A DNA stretch of 64,000 nucleotides from Andrena cerasifolii (GCF_050908995.1 NC_135119.1:2542001-2606000); one strand, 5' to 3'. Positions 1 to 11,765 are shown, numbered from the stretch's first letter. The notes: generated by a model from the sequence alone, not told the origin. Numbers and translations are program-made.

Positions 1-330
1 TCTCACGAAAATCGCCGTATGAATGCTATGGTGTACATTTCCATACAGCACACTTCGTTGCTGCAACGTTGCAGAAACGTTGCCGTGCAATATTGCACAG
101 GGGCGGACACAGGAATAATGCTGCAACGTTCCGTGCAATATTGCGGTGCAACGATGCTGCAACTACCATTTAAACCTAAAATATTTCCCTGGTTTTTAAT
201 GATACAAAAAAATGTCTAAGGAAAAAATTTTTGCTTCAGGGAGATAATTATTGTGACGGAGAAGATTTTCTTTCTCAAGGTTATATTTTCCGAAATTTCA
301 AGATCATCGACGGTTTTTGAATAGGATCTT
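1..330. repeat. partial copy of a GCAACGTTGC-rich element
   Basis: The segment contains the end motif CCATACAGCACAC near 49-61, then many GCAACGTTGC-like words, then AT-rich sequence (about 160-300) that matches the region around 56690-56960. The full-size relative lies at 56199-57242. The matching right end is not visible here, so this copy is truncated or diverged. The small ORFs inside it are accidental. Confidence 0.6.
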
Positions 331-1900
331 TTCATTACTGTAACGTTATAACCAATAAAAAATACTAATTCAACTATGTATAATATCTTGTTTTTTTTGT
401 CCAGCAAACATTTTTTTCCTGAATGAAATTCCTTAATGAAACAAAAAATTGTAACTTGTCGTCAACTATATTTTAGGAGTTACAGACCATCACGTGCTTC
501 ATCTCTGAAAAGGTCTTTCCAAAGGGCAGCACTAATTGAGTCCCTTCTAGTCATGCGAAATAAGTATTTCAAAATTTACTTCAATTCTTATGAATGTAAC
601 TATCGTTTCTACACAAAAATATCATAAAATAATGTTTGGCAAAGTGAAGACCGTTAAAGTAGTGACATTTGGATTTTGTTATCAATTCTACCATGAGCTG
701 TAAAAAAATACGTATTTGAAATATTCACTGAGAAGTGACAGGCGCACAAAGTAAGGTGCATTCACAGCATAGGTGTAAAAGCAGAAGTCAATCGATTCAA
801 CAATTTATGAGATATTTGTGCTATCAGTTTAAAAAACATCGTTGTGAGAAAAATGTTTTTAAAGCGTTCGTTGCAATTGCAACGTCACAGCCGATTTGTT
901 GCACTTTGGCCGTTCGTCCACCGCCGCAACACAACTGAAATTGGACTATGAAATGACGCCAACCCACGCGTCGTGGGAATTCACGCAAAAACTGTACTTC
1001 GGAGTACGCGTACTCGGTTAAAGTTCAAAGTGAATTTTCTCGAAAACGAAGCGTGATATTAAAAAATTCTATTATATCTTCGTCTTATGCTGGTCTGTAG
1101 AATCACTCTCTAAAAGGTTTACCATCTGTAATGAAACACCCTGCATAGTAAGTGGATTGAGTCATGTTTGCTCAGGCAATGTTGGTGTCGCAAAGTCGCG
1201 GTGGATTGCGGTGTTTTTCAAACAATATTACGTTTCTTTTAATATAAAATAATTGCTTTTAATTTGACATATTAAAAACATAATCACGTACTAATGTGAT
1301 AACAGTAAATAAATCCTTATGCATCAGAATTTTCTATAAGAGTTATTAACGTTATGGTCTGTTACCGTATAAAATTTTATCTTTTGATGTATGCTCATGC
1401 AGCTACTACCTCGACATTATTTTATTTTAAAGCAAGGTACAAATTGTTTTTTAGTAATATCAATATATTATATTGTGACATGGTATACGCATTGTACAGA
1501 AATGCCATTATTAAATTTTGGAGTCTGCTATGACATTTATAAATACATGCTTCAGATAACAGTTTGACTGTTCTTGAAATGCCAAACTCATAACCGTAGT
1601 GTTCTGTTACATGTTCCTGCAATTAAATGTCTAAAGTCTGAAATGATGAAATGCATATTTCACGGTAAATATTGTATATATTGAACTCAACTTTTCGACA
1701 CATTTCTACATAAGAACTGACGTTATTTATAATAGGCTGTTTCTTAACATTAAATGGAATTCAAATGAAAACGCCAGATTTGCAATAGATTATCGTATCT
1801 TGTTCACTCAGAATGTTCAAATCTATCTGTAATTCAGCGTGCGAAAGGAACGTGAAATCAAACGTTGAACGAGTACAAAATGAGAATCGGGGAGAACATA
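331..1900. other. unassigned AT-rich DNA
   Basis: I see no coding signature, inverted repeat of note or RNA gene. The short ORFs have no recognisable motif. Confidence 0.5.
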
Positions 1901-2711
1901 AGTTTATTAAAGCCTGCTAAATCGCTGCATCGACACGTTTCTGCCTTGTCGAAACGGGAGAAAATATTTCACGAGCATTAACGGGACAGCACGACATTTT
2001 TCTTACCTCGTTCGCTGCCCGCGTCGAGATTTTCTCTCGTTCTCCGCGTGCATCTTCATTCTTACGTCTCCAACCTCTGGTCCCCCCACGTACCTTCCAT
2101 TTCTTTTCCTTTGTCAAACACACGCGGTTGTGCTTCATACTTTCAATTTTGTCCTTCAAACGACGCCCGACTCTTCGAATTGAATAGGGAGGAGCTTGGT
2201 TTGGCGTGAATAATACGTATTTGAATTGGCTCAGATGGCTTTAACATTTCCATACAAATTATCGAATAAGAAACAGCGAATAGACAAATACTTGCTGGAT
2301 ACTTATCGAGAAGTTTGTCTCGCTGCGACGCGCAATCAATGCATAGCTAAATTTCAAGTAGGGTTTGTCAAGTACGAGACACTTTACGGCGGCAACCAGT
2401 GGCAATGTCAACAGGAGACTTTTAACGATGATAGAGCATTCAGACATGGCAACGATACGATGCATTCATTTTTTCTCTCCGGTGTCGTTCTTTCTCGGTT
2501 GGAATGTCTTCTGTTTTTACAGTCGTTCTCATTTATGCGGCTTTCTAGCCCGCTCCGTGTTACCCGTTCTTCCCTCTCGCTCCCTCTCCGCGCACTCCTC
2601 TTTTTTCGCAGACGAGCACCACCTTTCATGTCTTATTTTTTTCACTTGCTGTTACTCTTTCCATGTGCTTCTCGGTCGGTTCTGTTCAGATGGCCGAGAA
2701 CCACTCCCGAC
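1901..2711 (+). other. possible non-coding 5' exon of a host gene
   Basis: This stretch is richer in GC and pyrimidines than its surroundings and ends at a strong splice-donor match, CGAC followed by GTAAGTAA, with GT at 2712-2713. An open frame from the ATG at 2235 to 2726 exists, but its translation is low-complexity (Ser/Leu/Arg/Phe-rich) in its second half and I recognise no domain. A 5' untranslated exon is therefore more plausible than a coding exon. No matching acceptor or downstream coding exon was identified, so the call rests on the donor and base composition alone. Confidence 0.2.
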
Positions 2712-3728
2712 GTAAGTAATATCTAAATTGCTTCCGTGGTTTTAATCTTTTTTCCTGAGACGGAAAATCGGGACAAATTAGGAGAAAAATGTCGCCGAAG
2801 AGTGAGATCGGAGGTATTAGGGTGTAATATATTTTCAAGCAGACTTGGTAAAGATTATCTCCTCTTTTAACTGCTTGTGTTTCGCTCTAACATAACTAGT
2901 TTCTCAAGCTTTTCAGTTATCATATAATTCTTAGTTTATGTTCTTTGACTCGAGACAGTTTGTTCGAGACCCTTCTCGACTACCCAATGTTGACTTTACA
3001 CAGTATTTTAAGTTTCTAAAACAACTTCGCTTTCAATATTAATTATAGAAATTTTTTTTTTTTAATTATTACCGATTTTTTAATTGCTAACGATTTCCCG
3101 CAAAAGTGTGATTCTTCTATGTCATTTCATAGACAATGATAGACTCCACGAATCCAAACAATCACTTAAAGTATCATACTACAAAGAGCATACTAACAAA
3201 TATGTTAACACTAATAAGCGTCAAACTGATTTGAATGGAATCGAAACCGGGTAGCCTCATGCTGTTCTACATACCTTGGAGAGTTTTATGACTGGCACTT
3301 TAGACTGTCTATGGTCTTAAAGTGGGGTGTATGAGACTAAACAGTTCGGGCGGCGGACGATGACTGGTGACACATTGGGTCTCCCAGTTATTGGGTGTTG
3401 TGGGATTAATGGTCTGTATGAAGGGAGAGAGTTTAGACATGTCAAGTGGCCTAACGCCGTATTGCTAAAGAATAGGGACCCTGTTTTTTAAGGATCTGGG
3501 TTAGGCGAAGAAGGGGAGATCGATGAATTGGATTTTACTATTTTTTACAAATCATAATGCCACTTTAAGGAAAACCATGGAATCATTCAAGTGTCCACGT
3601 TTTTGGCGAGTTAAAATTACCCTTAAACACTGTGCAAACAGCCGGACAGATCAGATTTTTTCCGTATATCCTAGATAGTCAAACGTGCGATATGGTCCCA
3701 AAAGTGAAGGTCACCTGTTTTACGTTAT
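2712..3728. other. unassigned DNA
   Basis: I see nothing definite here. The moderately GC-rich block 3240-3530 may be an old transposon fragment, but no protein motif or terminal repeat was found. Confidence 0.4.
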
Positions 3729-4007
3729 GCTTTCTCTTCAAAACACTTTTTTTTTGTTCTCGCGGCTTTTGAGCGATTGATGCAGGTTTTTTTGTTAGTT
3801 TAACGTCATTTTAGTAGAAATGAAACATGTAAAAAAATTAGGAAGAACATTTTTATCCAATCTCTTCGCAATGATTAAAACTGTACTTCAATAACTGGCA
3901 TTAGCACCACCTAAAGCGCACCACTAGGAGGATGCGCGGTCGGATGCTTTATTGTGTGTGGGTCAGACTGGAGAGATGACACCCTACGATTCGTCAGTCC
4001 CGCAGTA

Positions 4008-4409
4008 CAGTATTGTCTCGTTAGCGGCTCGCTGGTCGGGACCGGTGTTGAGCCCGTATCGTGAACGTAGCCCTAATTCCGAGTGTTCGTTTCTCGCTTC
4101 TTTCTGGCTGAAGGGGGGAGCGAGATGGAACACTGCGTGCGCGGCGAGCGTGCGCGATGGTTGCAAGCGTTTACCGTGAGCCGGGCCTGCGTCAAGATTT
4201 TGGGAAGCGGTTTTCGTGCTCACGGTAAGGACGGAGTGTCAGGCGTCCGAAAGACGGAGCGAGACCAACGCGTCGTCTGTCTCGTACCGTGCTCGCTCTC
4301 GTTCCATGTCGCTCTCGCCTTTGCCGGACAAGAGTGAGACAGAAGTGATGGGGATAGCGAAAAGTCCGTATCGTGTACACCAAACCGAGCCCGTAACGAG
4401 ACAATACTG
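4008..4409 (+). mobile_element. TA-flanked MITE, CAGTATT family, copy 1
   Basis: The element starts CAGTATTGTCTCGTTA and ends with the reverse complement, TAACGAGACAATACTG, flanked by TA on both sides (4006-4007 and 4410-4411). It is 402 bp long with no coding capacity and is nested in a Tc1-like element. A second, inverted and longer copy is at 47935-48406. The internal block 4224-4358 is shared with the mosaic element near 22.4 kb. Confidence 0.8.
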
Positions 4410-4543
4410 TATTTTCTGGCTCCAAACTCACTCTCCGATGCGTGTGTGTATGAAGGCGCTAACGCGCGTGGTGTGTGTGTTTGTGAGGGGTCTAATAATG
4501 TGTGTTACAACATCTATGTGTTACAGCATCTCCGAATTTTTAC

Positions 4544-5471
4544 TTAGGGAATTGTGCGCCACACTTGACGGAGAGCGTGTGCCAGTTGTCTCAAATTCGC
4601 CAGATTCGAGTACTGTCGTCGCAAACGTCGCCCAAGAATGTCCCAAACATGTTCAATGGGATTCAGATCTGGGCTCACTGCTGGATGGTCCAGAACTGAG
4701 ATCCGATTTACCCACAGAAAACGTTACGTATGACCTGCATAAGCACGAAGCGGATCCCCATACATTGACGCAGAGGGAGTAGGACGGGGCGCACAATTTC
4801 GTCCACGTACCGCGCAGCGGAACCCATCACGTAGGAGGACAACTAATAGATGTACGTGAGTACCGTGATACCCCAGCCCAAAGCATAACCGATCTACAAT
4901 TGAACGCGGTGACGGGCCTTGTATGGTTGGCATCAGGGTGTTCGCCACGACGACGCCAGATTTGAACCTGTCGATCGCTCCCGCGGAGGCAGAATTGGGA
5001 CTCGTCGGTGAAAAGTACATTTGTCCATGGTTGCTGTCCCCAGTGCACGTAACGGTGAGCGTATGCCAAACGCTGCCGCCGATGTGTGGAAGTCAGCAAC
5101 GGGATTCAGATTAGACGCCTCGAACGCAAGCCAACGTCCTTCAATCGACGCCTGACGGTACTGCCAGAGATAGGAAGTGGCGGATTCTGTGTGCAGTTCA
5201 CAAATTGTCCCGCAATAACGCGTGAGGTGACGAATGGTTCCCGAAGAGCAGGTCGGGTAATCATTCTATCGTCTCGGAAACTTGTCGCACATCTGCGTTC
5301 TTGTCCCGATGTGCGAGAGTACTGCCCAATCTCTCGAAATCGAACACAAAGACGGTTCAAAACCGACAGATTTGCACCTTAAGAATTGGCAACTTGTCGT
5401 TGGCTGTGGCCCCCCTCTAACAGAGTCACAAGTCGAGCGACTTCGTAGTCAGATAGGTGACGTCGGGGCAT
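4544..5471 (-). pseudogene. Tc1-like (DD34E) transposase, frameshifted
   Basis: The product would cut and reinsert its own element at TA sites. Reading on the minus strand, an N-terminal helix-turn-helix begins MPRRHLSDYEV (Met codon 5469-5471). The first catalytic Asp lies in FTDESQF (codon 5004-5006), and the C-terminal SPDLNPIEHVWD holds the third acidic residue, Glu, at codon 4652-4654. The frame ends at TAA 4544-4546. The coding sequence jumps between all three frames, and the region around the second catalytic Asp is degraded (a GDP remnant near 4750-4760). The total span fits a family length near 310-340 residues. It is flanked by the long TIRs of 3729-5808, so it is the dead gene of that element. 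Confidence 0.85.
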
Positions 5472-5808
5472 AATTCGATGCAAAAGAAGGAGTGAGCTAA
5501 AACTCGAGTTTGGAGTCGCAGGTTGATGCGTGAGTGACAGGCCGCTGGACGGCGTCTCGTCCTGCTGCGTTGGCGCATGCGCAGTGAGGAGTAGGCCCGA
5601 CCGCGAAACCGCGTAGTGCGCTTTGGGTGGTGTTAATGCCGGTTGTGGAAGTACAATTTTTTTCATTGTAAAGAGATTGGATAAAAATGTTTTTCAAATT
5701 TTTCAAATCTTTTCTTTTTACTAAAATGACGTTGACCTAACAAAAAAGAACATGCAACAATCGTTGAAAAGCCGCGAGAAAAAAAAAGGGTTTTGAAGAG
5801 AAAATATA

Positions 5809-6330
5809 TAAATATGCATTTTTTTGGATCATTTTAAAATAAATTTTATACGATGAAAAAAAATCTCGTTAAATCGGCCACCAAAGGCTCTGAAAGGAAA
5901 ATTTCGTAGCTTTCGAAAACACCCCTAAAACTGTTCTATGATCATGCGTTCGCAAGTTATAGGTGTTCAAAGTGAAAAGGATATATTTTGCTTTAATCGC
6001 GGTCAATAAAAATCATATTGCAAAACGAAAAAAAAATTAAAGAGAAATGTTTGCTCTAGAAGAGCCGTCCATTGGATTTGCCTGACAAACTTTTTTGGCC
6101 CGTCCATACGTTGAAATTAGGCAAAAAATTTTGAAAATTCGTTTCCTGCGCGTCATTTTGATAAAACAGTATCATAATGGATGAAAATAAATGTTTAGTC
6201 CTTGATTCAGAAACAAGAAACTTCAAGCGTTAAAATACTTTTTTAAATAAATAATTTGAAAATGACCAAAATTTTCGGGAAATTATAATGTTCCTTTAAT
6301 TTTGACTAGCAGTGTATTAGCTATTCTGTA
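5809..6330. other. unassigned AT-rich DNA
   Basis: Homopolymer-rich sequence without coding signature. It may be the remains of another repeat, since its style resembles transposon interiors, but no partner was found in the window. Confidence 0.4.
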
Positions 6331-7249
6331 GGGGAAAGGTGGGATAGTTGATCACAGTTTTGCTTTTTTAATAAAATAATAATAATGGTTTGCTTTGTTT
6401 GTATTTAATTATTTAAGTTGTAATTCTTAGAGTATTTTCAATATATTTGTATAAATTTAAGAGCAACAGACTAATTTTAATGACTGAATTTAAACATTCC
6501 CCGCCCCCACTGAAGGGGAGAATTGATCAGTGAACTTTAAGAGTAAATAACACATTAACTTTCTAAAAAAAAATTTATTATCTTCGTCAATAACATGAAA
6601 TAAGGGGAATATCATAAAAGGAAAGTAAACTATAACTAATTGAAAGAATTACTGAAAAAATAAAACCGAAGAATTAAACTCTATGTAAAATAACATAAAT
6701 GCATTCTTAAGACATTTCACTTAGATATCATCTGATTAAGATGATGATGAAGAAAAAATTTTCCTTCTCACTATCTTTACCGTATTTTTCTGTTTCATTA
6801 AATCATTGCCGTTTTATCGTTTTTTGGGGAAGGGGGCATTTTCATCTGTTCAAGTATCCCACCTCACACACTGATCAAGTATCCCTCAATGCATTCGATT
6901 TGAAAAACATGAAAAATGAAATTTACTTTAAATATTTAGATCAATCAATAAATAGCATTGACCAGAAATTGCTGTTTTTACTTAATATGTTTCAAATCGT
7001 TGAAAATGTAACATTCAATCGAAAACGAGGAAGAGAAAGGTGACTGAAATATTTACTTTTTGGCTGCAAATAAGATCGAAGCTTCTAACAACATTATTCT
7101 ATGCTCCCGAAAGAAAACTGCAAAATGAAGTGTTGCGATAATGTAAACATTACCACGATAACGTGACAGCAAGCACAAATTGCCAATATATTAATTAAAA
7201 AACTGATTTGATCAGGTATCCCCGCTGATCAACTATCCCACCTTTCCCC
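6331..7249. mobile_element. pogo-like non-autonomous element, GGTGGGATAGTTGATC type
   Basis: TIRs of about 25 bp (GGGGAAAGGTGGGATAGTTG and its reverse complement ending CCCC at 7249) are flanked by TA at 6329-6330 and 7250-7251. The TIR word TGATCAA.TATCCC recurs inside the element near 6510-6535, 6852-6885 and 7208-7232. There is no protein remnant here. Assignment to pogo-like elements is by analogy with the 8386 and 50337 elements, which share the GGGG head. Confidence 0.7.
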
Positions 7250-8385
7250 TATATTGAAAAGTCACTCCTTTGAGTACAAGTGTATAGTGTTGCGATAAAT
7301 AATTAAACGGTTACATTACCAATTATTTCACGGTATTCGCTTTTAACCGAACTCGCAGACTCTACAAGATCAACTGCAGATTTGAAAGGGAGCCTGAGGC
7401 CGATCTCAGTAGATACAAGCAACTCTTAACAAATCTGATAGAACATGACTCTACGCGCAACGGAACAGTTCTAAACCGCCAAGGGTTGAAGTTACAGAGT
7501 TCCCGTATAGTTCCCGAATGAGTGGGGCATTCACTAAAACAATTTCCATATAAGGAGATCTTTAGGAGTCCTCGTGGCATGCTCCTGTTTCTAGTTGCCA
7601 TCCAGCTGGTCGAGTCATGCTCCCCACATTATTTGAGATACAACAGAAGCAGTTCTAGAACGTATTCCTCTTCCGGATTCGAGCTAGAAAATGATTTGAG
7701 AAAGCAGAAAAATATTCTCCGTATATGTAACAGTTTTAACATTAAGTCCGCCTTATCTTTCTATTTTCCTGATTTAAGACAATTTCCGTAGAATTAATAA
7801 ATGTAGGATACTGTGTCATATTTAGATACCTTGTCAAGGATGGATTTGGAAATAAGAAACGATACAATAAGTTCATGTAAACACGTACGCGTTGCAATGA
7901 CTCTTTCAATAAAGTAAGCTAGTAGAAATAATTCCGTTCAATTGTTTAGAAATAATACTGGTTATTTTATGTACAACCTTGTTGACTAGCCTGTGACCAA
8001 CATCATAATTCATTCTATCAATAATTTCAAATCATTCTTTTAATAGGAGTATTACTTGCCAGAGAATTGTAGTACATTTTGTTTGAAATGATTATTGCAA
8101 GTTATTCTAATCGAGAAATGGTTGATTTTTGCTTGTGGGGTCGTTTGAAATCGACTGTATACAGAACGTCAATTGGCAGTACTGAACTACTCTGCCCGCG
8201 CTACAGAATTGAACAAGGTCTCTAGCAAATCCGATTAACGTATGGATGTGTCCATGGGATAAGAAGATCAATGGTAAGACGTTTTATGTAGTCATTTTGT
8301 TGTGGTCATTTTTAGCAGTTCTTGTGAGAATTAGCAGGTATATGTTTCTGGAACACAAAACACTATTCCTCCTTGCACGTAACTC
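7250..8385. other. unassigned DNA
   Basis: No recognisable gene or repeat. The ORF at 7522-7791 has no familiar motif. Confidence 0.4.
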
Positions 8386-8820
8386 GGGGTAATATGCCAT
8401 CGCAGGTAATATGCCACTTCTCAATAATTTTTTAAATAATGCACACATGGCTTTACATTTGCACTAATTCCGTTCAATTTAGTGTAACTGCTAAGACGAC
8501 TATAGATTTTGGCTTTTACCTTCTTTTATTTGCAGTAAATCTTGGTAAGTTATAAAAGTATCGTCTTGATCTAATTTCACACTGCAACTAGAATGCAGAT
8601 TATACATTTGTGTGAACAGTTCTACAAAAATTCAATAGATTATGGTAAAGTATATTAACAAACAAATTTTATAACCTCTCACACATCCGTTAAAACTATG
8701 TACTTTGTGGAGAGATTTTCAACCTTTCTTTTTGTGGCCGTCTGGAGTAATATGCCACTTGTGACGTATCTTTATAACTCTTTCTATTTAATGCCATCTT
8801 TTTTTTTTCGTATTAGAACC

Positions 8821-8936
8821 ATGTCTGAGAAGTATGTATGAACTTCAAACAGTGCTGCTTGGTCAGGCAAAAGTTTAAAGGCAGCCATTCAAACGGTGAA
8901 GGAGGCTCGTACTACAATATAGAACAAATTTTGAGC
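8821..8936 (+). pseudogene. pogo-type transposase N-terminus (Psq-like HTH) remnant
   Basis: From the ATG at 8821 the frame reads a short degraded N-terminus with a stop after eight codons, then continues in frame with AAWSGKSLKAAIQTVKEART. That is the pattern of the Pipsqueak-type helix-turn-helix that opens pogo/Tigger transposases, a DNA-binding domain for the element ends. A second in-frame stop follows, and the fragment is cut at 8936 by a hAT MITE. Downstream helices and the DDE domain are absent. The call is based on remembered family pattern, not a search. Confidence 0.55.
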
Positions 8937-8944
8937 ATGTAGAT

Positions 8945-9186
8945 CAGGGGTGTCGAACTAGCGGCTCGCGAGCCGCAGTGGCTCCTTCTCCTCTTCGGCT
9001 GCTCCGTAGAACCGTAGGAGAACGGCCCCCTCCACACTTACTTCACTCTGATGAATTTCTCCTCCGGGTGCCGCACTCTCTCCCTGCTGGGTCTTGTGCA
9101 ACGCCTGGAGAAAAATAAGTGGGGGAACCGGCTGACCGGGGGCCCGACTCGTGCGGCTCTCGGAGTGGGGAAATTCGACACTCCTG
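8945..9186. mobile_element. hAT MITE with 8-bp target duplication (ATGTAGAT)
   Basis: The element runs from CAGGGGTGTCGAAC to the inverted ...TTCGACACTCCTG. The perfect 8-bp duplication ATGTAGAT flanks it at 8937-8944 and 9187-9194. The CAGGGG start and 8-bp duplication are hAT hallmarks. At 242 bp it has no coding capacity. It sits inside the pogo-like element 8386-9740 and so is younger than it. Confidence 0.92.
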
Positions 9187-9246
9187 ATGTAGATATTTCT
9201 AATGACCATTCGACTTATGCAGAAAATGTGCAACTAGTGTGCAATA

Positions 9247-9369
9247 TGTGAACTATGTTATTACGATAAAAAAGGACCTAAATGTGACTGGGTAAAAACT
9301 ACTTGTTGCAAAAAGTGGATCCATGAAGACTGCGTAGAGATTGGAGACTGTTTATTTTGTAAGAAATAA
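9247..9369 (+). pseudogene. PHD-type zinc finger remnant of a pogo-like transposase
   Basis: The frame from 9247 to the stop TAA at 9367-9369 encodes CELCYYD, then a run with the spacing C-x(n)-CC-x2-W-IHEDC, then CLFCKK. This Cys4-His-Cys3 arrangement is that of a PHD finger. PHD fingers with WxHxxC are common at the C-terminus of insect pogo-like transposases, which fits the HTH remnant upstream in the same element. A frame change near 9240 separates it from the open frame upstream. Confidence 0.55.
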
Positions 9370-9829
9370 CTATTTTTTAAAATATAGTTTACGTTTCATT
9401 GAGTTCAAATATTTGTTATTAGTTACTAATATTTTGATACAGTTTAAAATATTGTCGATTCTCAAAAATTTGAGTGATTAGTTCGCACTTCATAGCTTGT
9501 GGCGTATTACCTCAGACCTTGTAGCATATTTAACCACCACTTGGGTAATATGCCACTTTCGAGGACTTTTATATTTGTACGTTTCTTATTGAACTATAAA
9601 ATTTACATATCTCTATTTATTAGTCAATGCACCGAATTAGTTACACTTTCATATGGTTTTATCTCTTTCCCTGTATCTACTTATACTTGCGAGTTATCGC
9701 GTTTCAAAGTTAACTGTGGCATATTACCACGAATTACCCCATTATAATTTTACAAAATACTGGTAATAATCATAATCGTTACGATACAGCGTCGCAGAAC
9801 AGTTTGTCTCGCTTACTTATTCGCTTTAG

Positions 9830-10412
9830 AGCTTGGACTATTCGAATATTTTACAAGTTTTCCAATGCTACGAATAAACTTCGAATATTTGAGTATTCGA
9901 ATGTTATTATTCGAATACTATTCGAATACTGATGTATAATTTACTTGAATTATTATTCATACCATACTATTCGAATACTGATGTATTCGAATACTGGTGT
10001 ATCATTTACTTGTTTTATAATTCATACCATACTATTCGAATCGTAATACTGATGTATTCGAATATTTAAGTATTCGAATAGTAATACTGATGTATTCGAA
10101 TATTTAAGTATTCGAATAGTAATACTGATGTATTCGAATATTTAAGTATTCGAATAGTAATACTGATGTATTCGAATATTTAAGTATTCGAATAGTAATA
10201 CTGATGTATTCGAATAGTTAAGTATTCGAATAGTAATACTGATGTATTCGAATATTTAAGTATTCGAATAGTAATGCTGATGTATTCGAATATACAAGCA
10301 TTCGAATAGTAATACTGATGTATTCGAATACTGATGTATAACTTACTTGATTTATAATTCATACCATACTATTCGAATGCATCAGTATTCGAATACTTAA
10401 ATATTCGAATAT
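9830..10412. repeat. TTCGAA-rich satellite, 38-bp unit
   Basis: Between about 10030 and 10320 a 38-bp unit (TAATACTGATGTATTCGAAT plus ATTTAAGTATTCGAATAG) repeats about seven times nearly exactly, with looser TTCGAATA-rich sequence on both sides. The same motif resumes at 11701-11765 after the mariner insertion, so the array was split by that element. The ORF here is a by-product of the repeat. Confidence 0.9.
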
Positions 10413-11698
10413 TGGGTTGGCAACTAAGCGATTGCGGATTTTGTCGATAGATGGTGTTAGCACATTCTGTTGTTTCGTCAACGTGTTCAAAGGACCTAAT
10501 CTATATTATTTTTTTGTTGTTTGAGCTTCCACCTTTAATTAGTAAGAAAATTGTATCGATTAGTTATTTAGTTTCGTTTTTATCCCAATTTAAAATGGAA
10601 GAACAAAACGCGCATTTCAGACATATTTTATTGTATTATTTCCGAAAAGGCAGGAACGCATGGCAAGCATACAAGAAGTTACGTGCCACATATGGGAATG
10701 CAGCCTTGAAGGAGAGGCAGTGTCAAAATTGGTTTGCTAAATTTCGTTCTGGTGATTTTTCACTCGAAAATGCGCAACGATCTGGCCGTCCAGTTAAAGT
10801 TGATGAGAGCCATATCAAGGCCATTATCGATTCAGATCGTCATAGCACAACACGTGAGATTGCAGAGAAGCTCAATGTATCGCATACATGTATTAAAAAA
10901 AAAATTATAACAGCTTGACTATGTTAAGAAACTCGATTTATGGGTCCCTCATCAGCTTAAGGAAATTCATTTGACGAAACGCATTAGCATTTGCGATTCG
11001 CTTCTGAAACGCAACGAAATTTATCCATTTCTGAAACGACTGATTACTGGCGACGAAAAGTGGATAGTTTATAACAACGTTAATCGAAAAAGATCGTGGG
11101 TGAAGCAGGATGAACCAGCCCAGACAACAGCAAAAGCTGAGATTCACCAGAAAAAGATTACGCTGTCAGTTTGGTGGGATTATAAAGAAATTCTGCACTT
11201 CGAACTTTTACCAAGATACCAAACGGTTAATTCAAACGTCTACGTTCAACAACTCACCAAACTGAGCGATGCAGTTCAAGAAAAGCGGCCAAAATTGGCA
11301 AATCGTGAGGCTGTTGTTTTCCAACATGCTAATGCAACGTCCCACACATCTTTGGTCACTCGCCAAAAATTATTGGAGCTAGGTTGGGATGTGTTGTCAC
11401 ATCCACCACATAGCCCTGACCTTGCGCCTTCAGATTTCCATTTATTTCGTTCCACGCAGAACTCCTTAAATGGTAAAATTTTTAATGACGCTGATGATGT
11501 AAAATCTTATTTAATTCAGTTTTCTGCTGGCAAAAATCAGACGTTTTATGAACATGCAATTATGAGACTGCCTGAAAGATGGCAAAAGGTCACCGACAAA
11601 AACGGACAATACCTAATTTAATAAAGTTATATTTTCAAGTAAAATTTTTCAATTTTCCTTCTTATTTAAAATTCGCAATCACTTAGTTGCCAACCCAA
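10413..11698 (+). mobile_element. mariner element, nearly full length, inactive
   Basis: The element is 1286 bp, with TIRs starting TTGGGTTGGCAACTAAG at 10413 and ending CTTAGTTGCCAACCCAA at 11698. It is flanked by TA at 10411-10412 and 11699-11700. The TIR and protein fit the cecropia/mellifera side of the mariner family. It is inserted in a TTCGAA satellite. The transposase is disabled (see that entry). Confidence 0.95.
10595..11621 (+). pseudogene. mariner (DD34D) transposase, frameshifted and missing the second Asp
   Basis: The protein would catalyse cut-and-paste transposition into TA. From ATG 10595 it begins MEEQNAHFRHILLYYF, with paired helix-turn-helix domains in the first 105 codons. 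A one-base length change in the A-run 10895-10904 ends this frame at 10916-10918. The sequence resumes in another frame with the linker motif WVPHQL. The first catalytic Asp is in ITGDEKWI (codon 11052-11054). The second position, normally Asp-Asn-Ala, reads HANA with codon GCT at 11328-11330, so the Asp is Ala. The third Asp lies in SPDLAPSD, 34 residues further on. The span fits the family length (about 345 residues). Two independent lesions make it non-functional. Confidence 0.95.
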
Positions 11699-11765
11699 TA
11701 GTATTCGAATACTTGGATAATTGAGCAACCGAAGTATTCGAATATTCGAATACCGAAAAATTCGA

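Larger units (their letters stand above)
3729..5808 (-). mobile_element. Tc1-like transposon with long TIRs, inactive
   Basis: The ends form inverted repeats about 190-260 bp long: 3729-3990 on the left is the imperfect reverse complement of about 5560-5808, outer core TTCTCTTCAAAAC. A broken Tc1-type transposase lies between them on the minus strand (4544-5471). A second TA-flanked element (4008-4409) has inserted into the left part. Length without the nested insert is about 1.7 kb, usual for Tc1-like elements. The exact outermost bases and the TA duplication are uncertain. Confidence 0.7.
8386..9740 (+). mobile_element. pogo-like element, GGTAATATGCCAC type
   Basis: The ends are GGGGTAATATGCCA at 8386 and the inverted TTACCCC at 9734-9740. 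The word GGTAATATGCCAC recurs in both orientations (8395-8420, 8750-8762, 9498-9512, 9545-9556, 9715-9728). Two protein remnants of a pogo-type transposase lie inside (8821-8936 and 9247-9369), separated by a nested hAT MITE. The catalytic DDE core is missing, so this is an internally deleted copy. The flanking TA is not preserved clearly. Confidence 0.7.

Noticed and set aside
2235..2726. Open frame as a real protein gene
   Set aside because: The translation is low-complexity in its second half and overlaps long frames on the other strand. The splice donor suggests a non-coding exon at most.
10030..10320. CRISPR-like array
   Set aside because: Units are directly contiguous 38-bp tandem repeats without variable spacers, in a eukaryotic context.
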